55,045 bases of DNA from CAG-390 sp964522215 (lineage in GTDB: Bacteria > Bacillota > Clostridia > Oscillospirales > CAG-272). The notes under the pieces were generated by a model. It saw only the letters and a list, made by a program, of their open reading frames with translations, was not told where the DNA came from and made no database searches. Location of the stretch: positions 1 to 55,045 of the forward strand of contig CAZFVR010000009.1 of the NCBI GenBank assembly GCA_964522215.1, read 5' to 3'. The stretch's first letter is position 1; the number at the start of each line of letters is the position of its first letter. Below, one piece after another: positions 52,136 through 55,045 of the stretch. Position numbers and translations under genes: made by a program.

Positions 52136-53647
52136 ATGAGCGAAAAACGAACATATATTGCTATAGATCTAAAATCATTTTTTGCGTCGGTAGAGTGTGC
52201 CGCCCGCGGGCTTGACCCGCTGAGGACGAATCTTGTTGTAGCTGATGAATCGCGCACTGAAAAGACGATCTGCCTTGCGGTAACACCGTCACTTAAGGCC
52301 TACGGCATTCCGGGACGTGCACGTATGTTTGAGGTGATAGCTCGGGTGCGTGATATAAATAACGCAAGGCGCAAAAAAGCACCGGGCAGCAATTTTGTCG
52401 GAGCATCCTATTTTGACCCCGAGCTGCGCTCGCATCCGGAGCTTGCACTTGATTATATAGTGGCCAAGCCGCGCATGGCGCTTTATAAAGAGATGAGCGT
52501 TAAGATCTATCAGATGTACCTTAAATATGTTTCGCCCGATGATATACATGTTTACAGCGTTGACGAAGTATTTATAGATGCCACGCAGTATCTTGGATTT
52601 TACAAGACCACGGCACATGATCTGGCGCGTACAATGATACTTGATGTTTTAAAAGCAACTGGCATCACCGCGACCGCGGGAATAGGCCCAAATCTCTACC
52701 TTTGCAAGGTCGCGCTTGACATAATGGCAAAGCACATTCCTGCCGACCAAAACGGTGTACGCATAGCCGAGCTTGATGAGATGACATACAGGCGCGAGCT
52801 GTGGTCACACCGCCCCATAACCGATTTTTGGCGCGTAGGGCGCGGATATGCCGAAAAGCTCAAAGCCAACGGGATGAATACCATGGGAGATGTGGCAAGA
52901 TGCTCGCTGATAGATGAGGGGCTGCTGTACGACTTGTTTGGCGTTAACGCAGAACTCCTCATAGATCATGCATGGGGCTGGGAACCCTGCACCATAGACG
53001 CAATAAAGGCCTACCGTCCGCAAAGCTCAAGCTCTTCCTCGGGACAAGTGCTGAGCACGCCGTATACATTTGAAAAAGCTTTGATAATAATAAAGGAAAT
53101 GACAGAGGCATCCGTCCTCGATATTGTGGAGCGTGGGCTTGTGACCGACCGCGTGGTTATAGATGTGGGATATGATATCACCTCACCTGTCGAAGATGAC
53201 GGCAGCGGTACTCCCCCGCCCAACGCCCGAGACCGTTACGGCAGGCGGGTCCCCAAGCCGGCGCACGGTACCGCAGCACTGGGTGGATATACATCCTCAA
53301 CGCGGCAGATAACAGAGGCGGTGGTATCGCTTTTTGAGCGCATAGTCGATTCCGAGAAGAAGGTGCGCCGCCTCAATGTTACGCTTTGCGATCTTTGCCC
53401 GGAGGGAGAGGCGAAAAATGAAGACACCGGGGACGGCGAGCAGCTTGATATCTTTACCGACCATGAGGCGCTGAGTCGCGAACAGGCGCAGGAGGCCGAG
53501 GTGCTGGGACGCGAGCGGCGGCTGCAGCAAACGGTAATAGAAATAAAAAAGAGGCTTGGCAAAAATGCCATCATCAAGGGTCTTGATCTTGAGGAGGGCG
53601 CAACGGCGATAGAACGCAACGACCAAATAGGAGGACACAAGGCGTGA
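52136..53647 (+). CDS. Y-family DNA polymerase (UmuC/DinP-like)
   Basis: This 503-residue translesion polymerase has the family motifs: IAIDLKSFFASVE (metal Asp11 and Glu20), YSVDEVFID with the second metal pair, TATAGIGPNLYLCKVALD and a C-terminal little-finger domain. It belongs to the long UmuC-type group of Firmicutes with an acidic and basic tail. ATG 52136 has GGAGG 11 nt upstream. It overlaps the small YolD-like gene by 4 bp. Confidence 0.93.
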   Translation: MSEKRTYIAIDLKSFFASVECAARGLDPLRTNLVVADESRTEKTICLAVTPSLKAYGIPGRARMFEVIARVRDINNARRKKAPGSNFVGASYFDPELRSHPELALDYIVAKPRMALYKEMSVKIYQMYLKYVSPDDIHVYSVDEVFIDATQYLGFYKTTAHDLARTMILDVLKATGITATAGIGPNLYLCKVALDIMAKHIPADQNGVRIAELDEMTYRRELWSHRPITDFWRVGRGYAEKLKANGMNTMGDVARCSLIDEGLLYDLFGVNAELLIDHAWGWEPCTIDAIKAYRPQSSSSSSGQVLSTPYTFEKALIIIKEMTEASVLDIVERGLVTDRVVIDVGYDITSPVEDDGSGTPPPNARDRYGRRVPKPAHGTAALGGYTSSTRQITEAVVSLFERIVDSEKKVRRLNVTLCDLCPEGEAKNEDTGDGEQLDIFTDHEALSREQAQEAEVLGRERRLQQTVIEIKKRLGKNAIIKGLDLEEGATAIERNDQIGGHKA

Positions 53648-53901
53648 GGGGCCAGTATGATGATATAATAGATCTGCCGCATCATGTTTCCAAAAACCGC
53701 AAACAGATGACACTTGAGGAGCGCGCCGGACAGTTTGCGCCTTTTGCCGCTCTTTCCGGTTATCAGGACGAGATAAACGAGCGTGCAAAGATGCCGGAGA
53801 GGCGTGAGCGCGGTGAGATCTTTTATTACGATGATACGGAGACATACTTCGATTTGGATTTAGATACTGATCTCGATGATAAAAAGTCGGAGCGGCGGTA
53901 G
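53644..53901 (+). CDS. small YolD-like partner of the Y-family polymerase
   Basis: This 85-residue protein begins at GTG 53644, overlapping the polymerase stop (GTGA), with GGAGG 9 nt upstream. It has the pattern DIIDLPHHVSKNRKQM, ERAGQFAPFAALSGY and a very acidic tail ending in DLDLDTDLDDKKS. Such proteins follow UmuC-like genes across Firmicutes and are grouped with YolD. The function is unknown; a role in controlling the polymerase is plausible. Confidence 0.8.
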   Translation: MRGQYDDIIDLPHHVSKNRKQMTLEERAGQFAPFAALSGYQDEINERAKMPERRERGEIFYYDDTETYFDLDLDTDLDDKKSERR

Positions 53902-53951
53902 TTTGCTAAATGGCAGCTATTAAACGAGCAAGCGAGAGACGCAGTCGCAGG

Positions 53952-53980
53952 TTGACAAAACAGTCGTAATATGATATAAT
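53952..53980 (+). promoter_or_regulatory. perfect sigma-A promoter of the sigma-factor gene
   Basis: TTGACA (53952-53957), 17 nt, TATAAT (53975-53980). Transcription should start near 53987, about 98 nt before the ATG. Confidence 0.85.
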
Positions 53981-53995
53981 TTTTTTACTGATGAA

Positions 53996-54070
53996 TGCTC
54001 CACTGCTCTCGCGCCGCGGGATGCGTGCGGTGAGTGGGGCACGTTTTATTTTTTTTGTTTTTTATTTTTG
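53996..54070 (+). terminator. attenuator-like terminator in the sigma-factor leader
   Basis: TGCTCCACT (53996-54004) pairs with AGTGGGGCA (54033-54041; one G-U), with inner pairing possible, followed by a very T-rich tract from 54044. It starts about 10 nt after the transcription start and lies before the coding region. It can end transcripts at about 70 nt or give a small RNA. Confidence 0.6.
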
Positions 54071-54084
54071 CGGAGGATGATCGC

Positions 54085-54672
54085 ATGCTGGCAATTATTA
54101 TGGCCATGAACGACGACGGTGAAAGATCATTTGTCGAAGATATATATAATCGATATGCGGAAAAAATGTATCTGGTCGCCATGGATATCCTGCACGATCA
54201 TTTTGATGCACAGGATTGCGTACAGGAGACGATAGTAAAGGTCATAGATAAGATCGAGATATTCATGGAAGCCGCACGCGGCGACGATCTTGCCAAAATG
54301 TTACTCATCACCTGTCGTAATACCGCCCGCGTGATGTACGACAGTAAGATGGAGCGCAAAATAAAAGAGTTTTCCATCTCACCTACCGATGATGACGATT
54401 CTCCGGTGTTTGATATACCTGATGAATCCTCAAATGTTGAAGAGGCGGTCATGGGCGAGATGATGTGCGATTATCTCAATAGGCTCATCTCAAGCCTTGA
54501 CGAAAAATACCGCGATGTAATGATACTTCGCAGTATGGGGCTTGGTTGTGATGAGATCGCATATCTGATGGATATCTCCCCCTCCCTTGTGCGCAAGCGC
54601 TACTCGCGTGCTAAAGCCAAGATACTGGAGCTTGGCGGTGAATCGCTGCGCGAGTTGGTCAGAAATCGATAA
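54085..54672 (+). CDS. ECF-like sigma-70 family sigma factor
   Basis: This 195-residue sigma factor has region 2 (about 13-85, with FDAQDCVQETIVKVID) and region 4 (about 135-190, with LDEKYRDVMILRSMGLGCDEIAYLMDI split over two helices and PSLVRKRYSRAKAKILE). An acidic linker joins them. Start ATG 54085 has GGAGG 8 nt upstream. No anti-sigma gene is adjacent; it is a one-gene unit with an attenuator and its own terminator. Confidence 0.82.
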   Translation: MLAIIMAMNDDGERSFVEDIYNRYAEKMYLVAMDILHDHFDAQDCVQETIVKVIDKIEIFMEAARGDDLAKMLLITCRNTARVMYDSKMERKIKEFSISPTDDDDSPVFDIPDESSNVEEAVMGEMMCDYLNRLISSLDEKYRDVMILRSMGLGCDEIAYLMDISPSLVRKRYSRAKAKILELGGESLRELVRNR

Positions 54673-54709
54673 AAAATAGATAAAAAAGAGGAACAATATT
54701 AAAAATGTG

Positions 54710-54741
54710 CCCCGCCATGTAGCCCAAGCAACATGGCGGGG
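54710..54741 (+). terminator. terminator of the sigma-factor gene
   Basis: CCCCGCCATGT (54710-54720) pairs perfectly with ACATGGCGGGG (54731-54741), followed by GTTATT. Confidence 0.75.
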
Positions 54742-54795
54742 GTTATTAACTATCGAGACGATTTATCTGTTATAAAAGCATAATCAAATCAGGTA

Positions 54796-54882
54796 CTAAG
54801 ACGATAATGAACTGTAGCTATCTCTACATAAGTTATCAAGTGCTTTGAACTCGTCAAAGAATTCATAATTCAAACAGCCCAT
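54796..54882 (-). CDS. 28-residue small protein, possibly a truncated family member
   Basis: On the minus strand, AAGGAG lies 6 nt before ATG 54882, and a 28-codon frame ends at TAG 54796-54798. The product begins MGCLNYEFFDEFKALDNLC and ends SYSSLSS. From memory, the EFKxLDxLCR pattern resembles the N-terminus of a longer clostridial family (possibly DUF6548) of about 90 residues. If so, this copy is cut short. The start site is convincing, the function unknown. Confidence 0.45.
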   Translation of the reverse strand: MGCLNYEFFDEFKALDNLCRDSYSSLSS

Positions 54883-54925
54883 GTGTATCTCCTTGTTTGA
54901 TTAAAAAGGTGAAAACATTAATTTG

Positions 54926-55045
54926 ATGCAAAGATTTAAAATGATCTGCGTTGGAGATGTCGACAACACTAATTGTTGCAGTGAGTGGGATTCTGAACCC
55001 CGCTTTGCGCGTATGGACAGCAGTCCTCTTTCTTCACCTTGGCGC
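54926..55045 (+). CDS. possible gene start running off the window
   Basis: A frame opens at ATG 54926 (a second ATG at 54941) and stays open through the last base, 40 codons. Residues include FKMICVGDVDNTNCC and EWDSEPRFARMD. AAAAAGG lies about 15 nt upstream, too far to be a good ribosome binding site. I do not recognise it; it may be chance. Otherwise 54742-54795 and 54883-54925 hold nothing I can assign. Confidence 0.25.
   Translation, partial: MQRFKMICVGDVDNTNCCSEWDSEPRFARMDSSPLSSPWR

Noticed and set aside
54960..55045. tRNA-like TTC-loop on the minus strand near the window end
   Set aside because: The loop reads TTCAGAA, without the conserved A58, and no acceptor stem, D-arm or CCA end could be drawn.

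Overview
This looks like chromosomal DNA of an endospore-forming Clostridia-type Firmicute, probably in or near the Oscillospiraceae/Ruminococcaceae. The evidence is spoIIID and a pdaA-type deacetylase, a DUF1540 protein, a tandem DUF4330 pair, Shine-Dalgarno sites close to AGGAGG, TTGACA-17-TATAAT promoters, and a CsoR copper operon. GC content is moderate (about half, by eye). I see no rRNA, tRNA, CRISPR array, complete insertion sequence or prophage. Most genes lie on the minus strand in co-directional runs.

Layout. 1-1250: a possible gene end, then a Cys-rich, probably spore-associated protein. 1265-5018: the protein quality-control set tig, clpP, clpX. 5082-6293: a metallophosphoesterase and a DUF1540 protein. 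6333-13179: a long minus-strand run read in the order phosphoglycerate-mutase-like protein, lepB, rbgA, rnhB, yraN, membrane dipeptidase, thrC. The first gene belongs to the group proposed to be the missing homoserine kinase, so the run may carry the last two steps of threonine synthesis. 13221-20311: sporulation and envelope genes (spoIIID, a PHP-fold protein without its metal ligands, a SpoU methyltransferase, SpoIIM-like and YesL-like membrane proteins, two polysaccharide deacetylases). 20345-26913: a heterodimeric ABC exporter pair diverging from feoAB. 26940-37442: housekeeping minus-strand genes (nadE, coaD, rsmD, uvrC, ptsH, trmD, rimM) with a surface-polymer-type operon inside them (O-antigen-ligase-like protein plus two DUF4330 proteins).

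37494-43282: yajC and a TIGR04086 membrane protein, then an ABC exporter with an extra N-terminal domain and zinc ribbon, paired with a DUF1854 protein, then a marR-tauE operon with a visible operator. 43317-46324: csoR-copA copper defence with two perfect operators, one filling the promoter spacer. 46377-48768: an SLC13/ArsB-type permease and rsmA. 48796-51901: a TrpXYZ-like ABC importer behind a leader of about 230 nt. 52029-53901: a Y-family polymerase with a small YolD-like partner. 53952-54741: an orphan ECF-like sigma factor behind a perfect promoter and an attenuator-like hairpin. 54796-55045: a 28-codon minus-strand gene and an ORF running off the edge.

The least described system here is the ABC exporter plus DUF1854 pair with its structured leader (38825-41844). 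Next are the putative PHP pseudoenzyme, the attenuated sigma-factor gene, and the ligase/DUF4330 operon. All functions come from reading motifs; no database search was run.
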